From positions 1-35,793 of the forward strand of contig JAKQKY010000118.1 in assembly GCA_029560415.1 (NCBI GenBank): DNA of 35,793 nucleotides, given 5' to 3'. This DNA is from Bacteroidota bacterium. GTDB taxonomy: Bacteria > Bacteroidota > Bacteroidia > Chitinophagales > Chitinophagaceae. The first letter of the stretch is position 1. Every line of letters begins with the position of its first letter. Shown here piece after piece: positions 1-7,191 of the stretch. A program made the translations under genes and the position numbers. The notes under the pieces were generated by a model. The model saw nothing but the letters and a program-made list of their open reading frames with translations. It searched no databases and was not told the origin of the DNA.

Positions 1-282
1 GTTTTCAAAACTAAAGTCACCATTGTCCTTTGTAAGCATTCCTCTCAGGATCGAATCTTTTTCCATTGGCTGTGAGCTGTCCGCAGGCAAAACCAGCAAT
101 TGTACCGAAGCAGCTGTTAAACCCTTTCCGGTGCGGCTATCGAGTATCTTGCCATATATCCTGCTGATATTGGTTTTGATCGATGGCATGTCAACAGCTC
201 CAACAGGAGGCTCCATCTCTGTTTGTGCCTGCAAAGCGATCAAAGGAAACTGCATTAAAACTATAATATAGAGTATTTTCAT
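1..282 (-). CDS. Outer-membrane receptor-like protein, N-terminal part (runs off the window)
   Basis: The frame is open from the ATG at 282 to the window edge (94 codons) and the 3' end is missing. The product starts with a signal peptide of about 20 residues ending in LQAQ. From about residue 37 comes the start of a carboxypeptidase-regulatory-like beta-sandwich (motif ISRIYGKILDSRTGKGLTAA), which in Bacteroidota usually sits in front of a TonB-dependent outer-membrane barrel or an 'outer membrane beta-barrel family' protein. The barrel itself lies outside the window, so receptor identity is inference from the N-terminal architecture. A consensus promoter lies 45-52 bases upstream. Confidence 0.75.
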   Translation of the reverse strand, partial: MKILYIIVLMQFPLIALQAQTEMEPPVGAVDMPSIKTNISRIYGKILDSRTGKGLTAASVQLLVLPADSSQPMEKDSILRGMLTKDNGDFSFEN

Positions 283-304
283 AAAGTACCTTTAGCTGCA
301 GAAA

Positions 305-334
305 TTGCAGTTATTGAATAGAACTGCAAAGCTA
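305..334 (-). promoter_or_regulatory. Promoter -7 box overlapping an 8-bp inverted repeat
   Basis: On the minus strand TAGCTTTG (327-334) matches the Bacteroidota -7 consensus TAnnTTTG; no good -33 TTTG is visible. A perfect inverted repeat, TTGCAGTT (305-312) and AACTGCAA (322-329), overlaps the -7 box and spans the expected transcription start, an operator-like position for control of the receptor-like gene. Function is inferred. Confidence 0.45.
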
Positions 335-441
335 CTCCATAAGAGTGGCGATGCGACGAAATCAACTACAGCCTGTACAATAATAGAACCACTTGTAAAG
401 TAATGTACCTGCAGCCCGTTACTATGGTCCAGAGATTTTGT

Positions 442-960
442 TTAGGAAGACTGACTTTGTAGGTTTTTGTCTTTACTGGCACTTAGCAACAGGAAAATAG
501 CTCCGGCTGTAATGCATACATCGGCAAAATTGAAAATGCCGGTACGCAGATCGCCGATACCAATATTCATAAAGTCGGTAACATGCCGGTCGAAAACAAT
601 CCGGTCATAGATATTTCCCAATCCGCCCGCCACCATCAGGTTAAACGAAACCAGCTTTGCATTGCTCATCTCTCCTGAATGTTTGATAGCATATCCTGCC
701 ATCAATAAAATGATAGCAAGTGGCAACATACCCAGCAGCCAAAAACTGGCAGCTTGTGGCAGGCTGTCACCCATGCTGAGTGCAGCGCCCGTATTTTCGG
801 CATATTGAAAGCGTACTGTATCGTTTAAATAGGTAAGCGGTGCTTTATCTTTTAAATGTTCCTTTGCCAGTTCTTTACTTGCCCTGTCCCAACTGATAAG
901 TGTAAGAGAACTTATACAGAACAATAAAATTTTCATTCCTCTTTTCATATTGCAAATCAT
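442..960 (-). CDS. lspA: Signal peptidase II (prolipoprotein signal peptidase)
   Basis: This inner-membrane aspartyl protease removes signal peptides from diacylglyceryl-modified prolipoproteins. The 172-residue product has the usual family length and four hydrophobic segments. Family motifs are visible: WDRASKELAK near residue 24, NTGAALS (56-62), GGLGNIYDR (112-120), VTDF and FNFAD. The catalytic aspartates are expected at D129 (VTDF) and D147 (FNFAD). Methionines at positions 1, 5 and 9 could each be the start; the hydrophobic helix begins right after position 9, so the first ATG is uncertain by a few codons. A terminator after pdxJ separates it from the upstream gene, so it probably has its own promoter, though none is clear. 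It may serve the lipoproteins of this genome, such as the one at 34383. Confidence 0.9.
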   Translation of the reverse strand: MICNMKRGMKILLFCISSLTLISWDRASKELAKEHLKDKAPLTYLNDTVRFQYAENTGAALSMGDSLPQAASFWLLGMLPLAIILLMAGYAIKHSGEMSNAKLVSFNLMVAGGLGNIYDRIVFDRHVTDFMNIGIGDLRTGIFNFADVCITAGAIFLLLSASKDKNLQSQSS

Positions 961-1051
961 TTATTGAAACGCTGATAAAACCGATGAAACGTATCGAACA
1001 AAAAAAATCCGCACGGCTCCGTTCTAGCCGCCCGATCCGTGTTTCTATCCA
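961..1051 (-). terminator. Intrinsic terminator for pdxJ (hairpin 1014-1030, U-run 1000-1007)
   Basis: On the minus strand, the stem CGGCT/AGCCG (1014-1018 with 1026-1030, loop of 7) is followed a few bases later by a run of eight T (complement of A at 1000-1007). The stem extends past a wobble pair and a mismatch. It sits between the pdxJ stop and lspA and so should end the pdxJ transcript. The rest of this gap shows nothing else. Confidence 0.55.
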
Positions 1052-1768
1052 TTACTTCAATTGCCTTTTATACAACTGCACCGTGTTTTCCAATCCATAA
1101 TACAAAGCATCACAGATCAACGCATGCCCGATAGATACTTCCAGTAAACCGGGTACTTCCTCTGCAAAATATTTCAGGTTGTGCAGGTCAAGATCATGCC
1201 CTGCATTGATGCCCAGTTTGAGTTCGGTCGCCTTATGAGCAGCGGCGGTATACACCTGTACCGCATCCCTGTTTCCGGCGGCATATTCCCGGGCATATTC
1301 TTCTGTGTATAATTCAATACGGTCTGTTCCCGTAGCTGCGGCACCTTCCACCATTTCAATCAAGGGATCTACAAAAATGGAAGTACGTATACCTGCATTT
1401 TTAAATACCGCAATCATCCTGATCAGGTAATCTTTATGTTCCACCGTATTCCAGCCATGGTTACTGGTAATCTGACCCAATGCATCCGGCACCAGGGTTA
1501 CCTGCGCCGGTTTTGTTTCCAGCACCAGTTGTACAAATTTTTCTTCTGTGCAGTTGCCTTCAATGTTCAGTTCTGTTGTTATCACTTTTTTTAAATCCGG
1601 CACATCACGGTAACGGATATGTCTTTCATCCGGTCTTGGATGCACCGTGATGCCATCAGCACCAAAGCGTTCAATATCCAGTGCTGTTTTTACCAGGTCA
1701 GGGTTGTTACCTCCGCGGCTGTTGCGTAAAGTGGCAATTTTGTTGATGTTTACCGATAATGTTGTCAT
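1052..1768 (-). CDS. pdxJ: Pyridoxine 5'-phosphate synthase
   Basis: PdxJ condenses 1-deoxy-D-xylulose 5-phosphate with 3-amino-2-oxopropyl phosphate to pyridoxine 5'-phosphate, the last step of the DXP-dependent vitamin B6 pathway in the cytosol. The 238-residue product has the family's length and matches it throughout: the opening [17 protein letters not shown], then [16 protein letters not shown] with H43, R45 and H50, E70 in NIEGN, and the late [10 protein letters not shown] with H191, all family active-site positions. The ATG is fixed by the conserved start of the family. The start codon lies only 4 bases after a perfect -7 box, so the message may be leaderless. A hairpin with a U-run follows the stop. 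Confidence 0.96.
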   Translation of the reverse strand: MTTLSVNINKIATLRNSRGGNNPDLVKTALDIERFGADGITVHPRPDERHIRYRDVPDLKKVITTELNIEGNCTEEKFVQLVLETKPAQVTLVPDALGQITSNHGWNTVEHKDYLIRMIAVFKNAGIRTSIFVDPLIEMVEGAAATGTDRIELYTEEYAREYAAGNRDAVQVYTAAAHKATELKLGINAGHDLDLHNLKYFAEEVPGLLEVSIGHALICDALYYGLENTVQLYKRQLK

Positions 1769-1772
1769 GTGG

Positions 1773-1780
1773 CAAAGGTA
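1773..1780 (-). promoter_or_regulatory. Promoter -7 box of pdxJ, very close to the start codon
   Basis: On the minus strand TACCTTTG is a perfect TAnnTTTG match and is followed by CCAC and then the pdxJ ATG. With transcription usually starting a few bases after this box, the 5' untranslated region would be near zero. No clear -33 element is visible 19-21 bases upstream. Confidence 0.55.
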
Positions 1781-1847
1781 AACCGCTCCGCATCTAAAGG
1801 GGGACTTTAGAGCATTTAATTTTGTAAAGCCGCTGATTAGCCGGGGT

Positions 1848-1878
1848 AAAAAAAATGCTTCATGTACTTGAAGCGTTT
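1848..1878 (-). terminator. Intrinsic terminator of deoD
   Basis: On the minus strand the stem GCTTCA/TGAAGC (1857-1862 with 1869-1874, loop of 6) is followed by A and eight T (complement of A at 1848-1855). It begins about 30 bases past the deoD stop. The remaining gap up to pdxJ shows only the pdxJ promoter. Confidence 0.65.
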
Positions 1879-1904
1879 TCCGGGGTCATTTTATAACAGT
1901 ATGT

Positions 1905-2615
1905 TCAGACAATTTTGACAGCACTTTCCAATGCCAGTTCCATCATGGGCAGCAGGGCTTTTTCCCGCTGGTCGGCGCTGATGAATTCGTGTGTGGGAAT
2001 AATGTCACTTACGGTGAGCAGGGTGGCAGCGTTCTTTCCCAGGTGTTTGGCATTGGCAAACAAAGAAAAAGCTTCCATCTCTACCGCATTGCAATGGTGT
2101 TCTTTGGCTACTTCGGGAGTGCCGGGGGCTGCACGGTAAAAGATATCGCTGCTGTGTATGTTTTCATTTTTTATAGTCAGTCCTTTTTCAACCGCCGTTT
2201 GTTTAATGATATCAAAAGCATTTCCCTGGTGGGGGATGGCTGAGCCTTCAATACCCCAGGCGTATTTGGCAAACGTGCTTTCGCTGGCTGCCACATCCAC
2301 ATTGATCAGGTCAAATAATTTAAGGTCGGTAGAATATGCGCCGCAGGTGCCAATACGCATGATGCAGTCTACACTATATTCCGTATACAACTCATAACTA
2401 TAAATGCCGATTGATGGGCAACCCATACCGCTGGCACCAACAGTCACTTCTTTTCCTTTATACGTTCCGGTGAAATAATAAATATTCCGGGTGCTGCTCA
2501 CGAGTTTTACATACTTCAAAAAATTGTCCGCCACGTATTTGGCCCTCAATGGATCTCCGGGCAACAAAACTACTTTAGCAATTTCTCCCGGCTTGGCGCT
2601 GATGTGTACACTCAT
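1905..2615 (-). CDS. deoD: Purine nucleoside phosphorylase, DeoD type
   Basis: This enzyme splits purine (deoxy)nucleosides with phosphate into free base and (deoxy)ribose 1-phosphate for salvage, as a cytosolic hexamer. The 236 residues align end to end with the high-molecular-mass DeoD family. The known E. coli active-site positions are at the same numbers: H4, G20 and R24 in LLPGDPLRAK, R43, R87, D204 in TVSDI and R217 in DQREKAL. The AVEMEAF nucleoside-binding segment is at 177-183. The start is set by the conserved H4. A hairpin terminator follows the gene. It has no functional partner next to it; pdxJ downstream has its own promoter. Confidence 0.96.
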   Translation of the reverse strand: MSVHISAKPGEIAKVVLLPGDPLRAKYVADNFLKYVKLVSSTRNIYYFTGTYKGKEVTVGASGMGCPSIGIYSYELYTEYSVDCIMRIGTCGAYSTDLKLFDLINVDVAASESTFAKYAWGIEGSAIPHQGNAFDIIKQTAVEKGLTIKNENIHSSDIFYRAAPGTPEVAKEHHCNAVEMEAFSLFANAKHLGKNAATLLTVSDIIPTHEFISADQREKALLPMMELALESAVKIV

Positions 2616-2919
2616 AAAACTTCTTTTTAGGGCGGCTAAGATATGGGATTTGTTGTAAGCATTTTAAGTTTTGCTAAGCTTTTGCTGGTTTAAGTTGTTA
2701 CTTTTTGCTTGCCTCCCGATATACATCGGAATAACCAAAAAGGGCCCCGAATCCCGATTTCGGGATGGTACCCTGATGTAACACTGTGTTACTGTAAACT
2801 CAAATTCAGTTCCCTGAATACGAAGAGTATGAAATTTTAAAACACTTTTAATAGCACAACACGTAATAAATTTAATCAATCAATAAAATGTCTCAAGTAT
2901 AAAATTTGATCAGGAATTT
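2616..2919. repeat. 304-bp intergenic gap with a cluster of short palindromes
   Basis: No gene is evident. Three palindromes lie close together: CCGAT-ATAC-ATCGG (2716-2729), ATCCCGA-TT-TCGGGAT (2751-2766) and GTAACAC-T-GTGTTAC (2778-2792). The first two share the CCGAT/ATCGG core and look like REP-type intergenic elements common in Bacteroidota. None is followed by a T-run, so they do not look like terminators. A 71-residue open frame across the area has no credible protein features. Confidence 0.5.
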
Positions 2920-3372
2920 TTATTTCTTGTCCGTTTTTGGATATTCCCTCCAGGTATAACTTTTATGAACGATCTTCCAGGAACCTTCATATTTCAGTAA
3001 TAGAAAATAATCGGTAAATATGCGCCAATTGGGAATGACGATCTCGGCCTTGGCAATGGCAGCATCTTTTTCATAATCGATGGAAATGATCCGGCCGATC
3101 CTGTTTGTTTTTTCTCCTTTCTTCACATTCGCAATATATTCGGCCCCGGAACGTATCCTTAAACTGTCTTTATCTGTAACGGTGAATAAGTTAAAAGATG
3201 GATGAAAAACTTTTTTTAATCGTTCAGGATCTCCATTTGCCGTGCCTTCAATATAGCTCATTAGGGTTTCGGTTATTAAACTGATCTCTGAGCGGCTGTT
3301 ATCAGTTTGTGCTTTCGAATGAAATGATCCGGCCAGGAGTAAACCTGTTATTAATAAGTGAATTGTTTTCAT
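2920..3372 (-). CDS. Secreted NTF2-like (SnoaL / lumazine-binding-like) protein
   Basis: The product is 150 residues with a signal peptide of about 22 residues (MKTIHLLITGLLLAGSFHSK-AQ) and one compact alpha+beta domain. The domain pattern is that of the NTF2-like superfamily: a first helix (ITETLMSYIEGTANGDPERL), a strand 'HPSFNLFTV', a central stretch IISIDYEKDAAIAKAEIVI and a last strand pair FLLLKYEGSWKIVHKSYTW. Bacteroidota proteins of this shape are usually named 'nuclear transport factor 2 family' or 'putative lumazine-binding'. Ligand and activity are unknown. It stands alone, with about 105 bases before the upstream oxidoreductase gene. Two further NTF2-like proteins lie at 19.0-19.9 kb. 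Confidence 0.75.
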   Translation of the reverse strand: MKTIHLLITGLLLAGSFHSKAQTDNSRSEISLITETLMSYIEGTANGDPERLKKVFHPSFNLFTVTDKDSLRIRSGAEYIANVKKGEKTNRIGRIISIDYEKDAAIAKAEIVIPNWRIFTDYFLLLKYEGSWKIVHKSYTWREYPKTDKK

Positions 3373-3478
3373 GCAGTGAATGATTGATTTTCAAAATAAA
3401 AATACACGAAGCCTTCTTCTTAAAGATGTGAAATTATTTTGTAAAATCAAAAATATTTCCATTTATCTTACCTGGGAT

Positions 3479-4489
3479 TTAGAATGAGTCGATAATCATC
3501 TTCTTACTGATCATCATGCCAGCACTGGTTCCCATAGCAACAGCATTGGCAACAGTTCGCATTTTGGCTGCATTGTCCCCGACAGCAAAAATTCCTTTGA
3601 TATTAGTTTCGTAAAATTGGTCAATGCCGATATAGCCTTCTTCTGTTAAACCGCATCCCATTTGTTGAGGAATTTTACAATGTTGTTCAAATGGCCCTGG
3701 CGCATAGAGGGCATTGAGCGTGGCGCTGGTACCATCTTTGAAAATAATTTCCCGGAGATGTCCTTCGTTGTGCACAAGGCGTTGAATTTCCTTTTCTTCA
3801 ATATTCACTTCATGCTTTTGAAGTTTCTCTCTTTGAATTGATGTGAAACCTGCTTTACCGTTGCTGTACAAAGTGAGATCTTTTGTCCAGTTTGAAATAA
3901 GCCTGGTGAATTCGAAACCGGTATCGCCATTTCCAAGGATGCCGGTTTTCTGATGCCTGACTTCATATCCATGACAATAGGGGCAATGAATCACAGAGAT
4001 GCCCCAACATTCCGGAAGTCCATCAATGGCTGGCAATAGATCTTTGATGCCTGTTGCAAAAATTATTTTCTTTGTCTCAAAGATTTCACCGGTGGCCACT
4101 TTAATTTGAAAACCAGTTTCTGTTTTATTTCCTTCAATGGCTGTGCCTGTGAAAAACTTCACCGTATCATACCTGCTCACTTGCAGGCTGGCAATGGCCG
4201 CAATTTCTGCAGGCTTTTTACCATCGTTGGTTAGAAAATTATGCGAATGAGGAGTTTGACGGTTGCAGGGTTTCCCATTATCTATGATCAATACGTTCTT
4301 CATCGCTCTTCCAAGTGCCATTGCCGCTGCTAGTCCGGCATAGCTGCCACCTACGATTATTACATCAAACGTTTTGTTGCTGGTCATTATGTTATTTTTT
4401 GAAAATTGCTTTAGGGAAGACGGCATGATCATCATTATAGCTGCCTGGCTGCTAAACCTGATAAAATCCCGCCTGGGTATAGGCTGCAT
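3479..4489 (-). CDS. FAD/NAD(P)-dependent CxxC oxidoreductase (thioredoxin reductase / dithiol oxidase-like) with a Tat-like leader
   Basis: The core is a low-molecular-weight thioredoxin-reductase fold: FAD site IIVGGSYAGLAAA (44-56), redox motif HCPYCHGYE with C169 and C172, NAD(P) site GNGDTG (186-191) and C-terminal FAD motif GIFAVGDNA. The CPYCHGYE form is typical of TrxR-like proteins related to the dithiol oxidases GliT and DepH rather than of true TrxR (CATC). The N-terminus reads PRRDFIRFSSQAA, a twin-arginine-like leader. An internal ATG (codon 35) just before the FAD fold would give a cytosolic form. The long start is favoured because it lies only 3 bases after the stop of the upstream gene, an arrangement that suggests translational coupling. 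Substrate is unknown. Confidence 0.85.
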   Translation of the reverse strand: MQPIPRRDFIRFSSQAAIMMIMPSSLKQFSKNNIMTSNKTFDVIIVGGSYAGLAAAMALGRAMKNVLIIDNGKPCNRQTPHSHNFLTNDGKKPAEIAAIASLQVSRYDTVKFFTGTAIEGNKTETGFQIKVATGEIFETKKIIFATGIKDLLPAIDGLPECWGISVIHCPYCHGYEVRHQKTGILGNGDTGFEFTRLISNWTKDLTLYSNGKAGFTSIQREKLQKHEVNIEEKEIQRLVHNEGHLREIIFKDGTSATLNALYAPGPFEQHCKIPQQMGCGLTEEGYIGIDQFYETNIKGIFAVGDNAAKMRTVANAVAMGTSAGMMISKKMIIDSF

Positions 4490-4492
4490 AGG

Positions 4493-4726
4493 TTACCTGC
4501 TATTGGATTTATTATTTTTAGTTTGGATCCTGTTCATGATAACCTCTACCAGGGGCATGCCTGCAAAAGTTACCCACGGCACCAACGAAACCGTTAACAG
4601 GAATGTTCGTTGGTATAAAGGCAATGCCGATAAAGGTTCACCAAACAAGTAAAGAAACAAGGTGATTGATGGATAAATGACCACCCAGATCTTCAGGGTT
4701 GCCATCCATTTCATTTTTGTGTTCAT
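4493..4726 (-). CDS. Small two-helix membrane protein
   Basis: A 77-residue product with two hydrophobic segments (about 9-29 and 40-62) joined by a short loop containing FGEPLSALPLYQR, and a basic C-terminus (RIQTKNNKSNSR). It resembles small Bacteroidota proteins of unknown function with the same YPSITLFLYLFGEPL pattern; I know no function. It is the first gene of a pair: its stop is 3 bases from the start of the CxxC oxidoreductase, so the two are probably co-translated. A perfect -7 box lies 37-44 bases upstream of its ATG. A role as membrane partner of the oxidoreductase is possible but is inference from spacing only. Confidence 0.7.
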   Translation of the reverse strand: MNTKMKWMATLKIWVVIYPSITLFLYLFGEPLSALPLYQRTFLLTVSLVPWVTFAGMPLVEVIMNRIQTKNNKSNSR

Positions 4727-4762
4727 ACAAATCGTTTTTTAAAATGTAGATATTGATGAATA

Positions 4763-4770
4763 CAAAAGTA
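4763..4770 (-). promoter_or_regulatory. Promoter -7 box of the membrane protein / oxidoreductase pair
   Basis: TACTTTTG on the minus strand is a perfect TAnnTTTG match, giving a leader of about 30 bases. No TTG is seen at the ideal -33 distance. Confidence 0.5.
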
Positions 4771-4873
4771 ATTACGGTATTGGTGTTTGCGGTAGGACAA
4801 ATGCCCAGTTATACAGGATTTCTAATTAGAATCGGGAATGTCTTTTTTAGAATAAACGGATAACCTGGGATAA

Positions 4874-5428
4874 CTAACTCTTACGCATATTCCATTCCCT
4901 TTTCAGCATTGCATACTGATATTCACTTCCCCATTTGCCTTTGAAAAATACATTTTCAATAAAATGTCCTTCCTGCCGGAAACCAATGCTTTTTAAAAGA
5001 TTGATGGAAGCCAGGTTTTCTGCATCAACAATTTCCGACACCCGGTGAATATTCTTTTGATCAAATAAAAATGTTAGAATACCAAGCATGGCTTCTTTTG
5101 CATATCCCTTTTTTTGTTCCAGGTGAGAGATCGTGATGCCAATCTCTGCGATCCTGGTATCGTATTGATCCAGTTTGATGGCACAATCACCCACGAGCTT
5201 ACCGTACTCTTTGTTTTCAATGGCGTATTGTACCCATTCACCGGCTTTACCAAATTGCTTTGCTGCATTATCCCTGATAAAATTTCCTGCTTCTTCCAGG
5301 GTCATTACATCAAAGCCCTGGTACCTGGTTACTTCAGGGTTTGAGCGGTATACATGAAAATCGGCCTGGTCGTTTAATGTAAGATGGCGGATGATCAGCC
5401 TGTCGGTTTCTATATTCAAAAGTTCCAT
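4874..5428 (-). CDS. GNAT family N-acetyltransferase (RimJ/RimL type)
   Basis: A 184-residue acetyltransferase of the Acetyltransf_3 type. It opens with the family-typical ETDRLIIRHLTLNDQADF, has the beta-strand IAEIGITISHLEQKKGYAKEA whose QKKGYA loop is the acetyl-CoA pyrophosphate-binding motif (Q/RxxGxA), and then ENLASINLLKSIGFRQEG, the usual 'N..S..l.eklGF' region. It acts in the cytosol on an amino group that cannot be predicted, possibly a protein N-terminus or a small amine. It follows the esterase gene on the same strand with a gap of about 105 bases. A second GNAT lies at 13275. Confidence 0.88.
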   Translation of the reverse strand: MELLNIETDRLIIRHLTLNDQADFHVYRSNPEVTRYQGFDVMTLEEAGNFIRDNAAKQFGKAGEWVQYAIENKEYGKLVGDCAIKLDQYDTRIAEIGITISHLEQKKGYAKEAMLGILTFLFDQKNIHRVSEIVDAENLASINLLKSIGFRQEGHFIENVFFKGKWGSEYQYAMLKREWNMRKS

Positions 5429-5533
5429 GGTTTAAAAATTGATTCTTTATCTTTTAATGGAAGCTATTTTGTCAAATGTTAATATACTCAAATTCTGCAG
5501 ATTTTGCAATCAGGTAATTAGCAATTTGCCGGC

Positions 5534-6745
5534 TTATTTATTATCCATTAACAATGCTTCAAGCTTTTGTTTTGTTTCGGGAATTAATTTAAGGGACAAA
5601 GTTTTTTTGAAACTCTCAATAGCTTTTATTTTTTCCCCTTTCGCCAGGTACAGGTCTCCCATTCCATCATAACAATTAGCCGATTCGGGGTAGTTTGTAA
5701 TATTCAGTTTAAACAATGCTTCTGCTTTAATAAATTGTTTTTGTCTCAACATATAATAAGCAAGACCATTTACCAGGCTTTCAGCTGGTTTAACGGGATA
5801 GCCAATTTGCTCAGAAACATTATTATAGTGCGTTACCAATAAAGAGTCCATTTTAAAATTTGGGTTGTCTAATTCACTATTATATATTTTAAGTTTATAA
5901 TAGTCAAAAATAAAACGGAGGGCATCATACTCACCAATTAACCTGACGGAACTGTGGTCGTCATTTTCATAATATGCGTGCCTGAAACGCAATTGGTTTG
6001 TTTTGTTTTTGGAAATATCTTTAATGAAATCAAGATTGCTTCGGATAAGTTCAGTACCCTCGGTAGTATCTTTTTGAACTTTTAGAGTATCCATTCCTTT
6101 TTCCATCCGGTTTGCCAAAGCTATAAACAAGGTCTTCCCTTTGTAATTTCTATTTGATAAAACCGTCTTGGCTTCTTTTACAATCTGCTGATCGTTCCAC
6201 CATAAAGCACCATCCAGAGAAATATAGGCATTGAATAGATCCGGATGATTTATCAAGGTGTTCACAACAGTGAGGCCGCCAACCGAGTGTCCAATGAAGA
6301 TCTTAAAAGAAGCTGTTGGATAATTTGATTCGATGAATGGCATCAATTCATTTTCCACGTACAGCATGAATTTTTCTCCATTGCCGGTGATACCAGGCAT
6401 TTCCTTATCTGTACCAAATGTAAGATCCTTCATGCGGGCTGGATGCAAGATCCCAACTACGATCATAGGCGGACAAAGCCCTGCGTTGCTCATGAATTCG
6501 GTCATACTAACCATGTCATTAAAATTTGCATCCCCGTCTAATAAATATATTACCGGGTAACGCCCCTTCCCGGTATTTCCGGTACCTCCATTGCTGGTTG
6601 GAATATGGATCCAGGCTGTACGCTGTTCACCTAATATTTTTGATGCTAAACTCTTTTCAAATCCGGTTATAAACGGATTGTTTTCCTGTGCTTTGGCACA
6701 AAAGGAGAAAAGTAACATGGCGAAAAAATAAAAAAATGTTTTCAT
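5534..6745 (-). CDS. Secreted alpha/beta-hydrolase esterase with C-terminal TPR repeats
   Basis: The start is placed at the ATG at 6745 because it begins a clear signal peptide (MKTFFYFFAMLLFSFCAKAQ); an upstream in-frame ATG at 6826 would add 27 polar residues in front of it. The mature protein has a putative-esterase (Esterase D/Fes-like) domain: YPVIYLLDGD near 63-72, nucleophile elbow GHSVGG (152-157, S154), and a histidine in YENDDHSSVR. The C-terminal ~80 residues form about two TPR units (LAYYMLRQKQFIKAEALF and DGMGDLYLAKGEKIKAIESF). Such enzymes hydrolyse esters in the periplasm, for example siderophore or acyl esters; the substrate here is unknown. Length after processing is about 383 residues. 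Confidence 0.85.
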   Translation of the reverse strand: MKTFFYFFAMLLFSFCAKAQENNPFITGFEKSLASKILGEQRTAWIHIPTSNGGTGNTGKGRYPVIYLLDGDANFNDMVSMTEFMSNAGLCPPMIVVGILHPARMKDLTFGTDKEMPGITGNGEKFMLYVENELMPFIESNYPTASFKIFIGHSVGGLTVVNTLINHPDLFNAYISLDGALWWNDQQIVKEAKTVLSNRNYKGKTLFIALANRMEKGMDTLKVQKDTTEGTELIRSNLDFIKDISKNKTNQLRFRHAYYENDDHSSVRLIGEYDALRFIFDYYKLKIYNSELDNPNFKMDSLLVTHYNNVSEQIGYPVKPAESLVNGLAYYMLRQKQFIKAEALFKLNITNYPESANCYDGMGDLYLAKGEKIKAIESFKKTLSLKLIPETKQKLEALLMDNK

Positions 6746-6888
6746 AGCGTATTTGAAGAAAGATTTCGCATGTTGCCTGGCGGCTTGGATCGGCACAGCT
6801 GCATTAATGTTTGATCTTCTTTTCATATGCCTGGTTTTTATTTTTAAAATGGTAGTTTCTTTTTACTTATGAGGTCTATTAACAGCGA

Positions 6889-7071
6889 TCAGGCCAGGTG
6901 CCTGCTTTGTATCCTGGTTTTACTGCTACGCTGAATATTCCAAAGATCAATTACGGTAAATTTCTTTGAAGGAATAAAATTGGTGGCAACCGTTTCTTTT
7001 ACTGTTGAAGCTAGTTTAATTAACTGGTCTTTGCTCATTTTGGCGAAGTTTACATTTGTTTGTTCTTTCAT
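6889..7071 (-). CDS. Small conserved-looking peptide with a C-terminal DLWNIQR motif
   Basis: A 60-residue, basic, non-membrane product. The N-terminal half is a predicted amphipathic helix (SKDQLIKLASTVKETVATNF); the C-terminal half reads KKFTVIDLWNIQRSSKTRIQ. I recall similar short Bacteroidota proteins with an LWNIQR-like motif and an Arg-rich tail, but know no function. Support for a real gene: an ATG start, a perfect -7 box 32-39 bases upstream and no larger gene on the other strand. It precedes the esterase on the same strand by about 140 bases. It could be a leader peptide, a ribosomally made precursor or an unknown small protein. Confidence 0.5.
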   Translation of the reverse strand: MKEQTNVNFAKMSKDQLIKLASTVKETVATNFIPSKKFTVIDLWNIQRSSKTRIQSRHLA

Positions 7072-7102
7072 GATGCGTTTATTTAATTTATTTAATGATC
7101 AG

Positions 7103-7110
7103 CAAAATTA
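7103..7110 (-). promoter_or_regulatory. Promoter -7 box of the small peptide gene
   Basis: TAATTTTG on the minus strand matches TAnnTTTG exactly and lies about 32 bases before the ATG at 7071. A -33 element is not clear. Confidence 0.45.
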
Positions 7111-7191
7111 TTTATTGCATGATACAGCCGATAGGACAATCAGATAGTTGAATTGGATTCTGCTGAAGTTTTAGAAATTGCTCACATGTTG

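Noticed and set aside
23..271. Plus-strand 82-residue open frame
   Set aside because: It is the shadow of the minus-strand receptor-like gene, which has a signal peptide, a known domain start and a promoter.
2664..2879. 71-residue minus-strand open frame
   Set aside because: It runs through the palindrome cluster and has no signal, domain or promoter; its peptide is a translation of repeats.
4374..4652. Plus-strand 92-residue hydrophobic open frame
   Set aside because: It is antisense to the oxidoreductase leader and the small membrane gene, whose 3-base junction and promoter support the minus strand.
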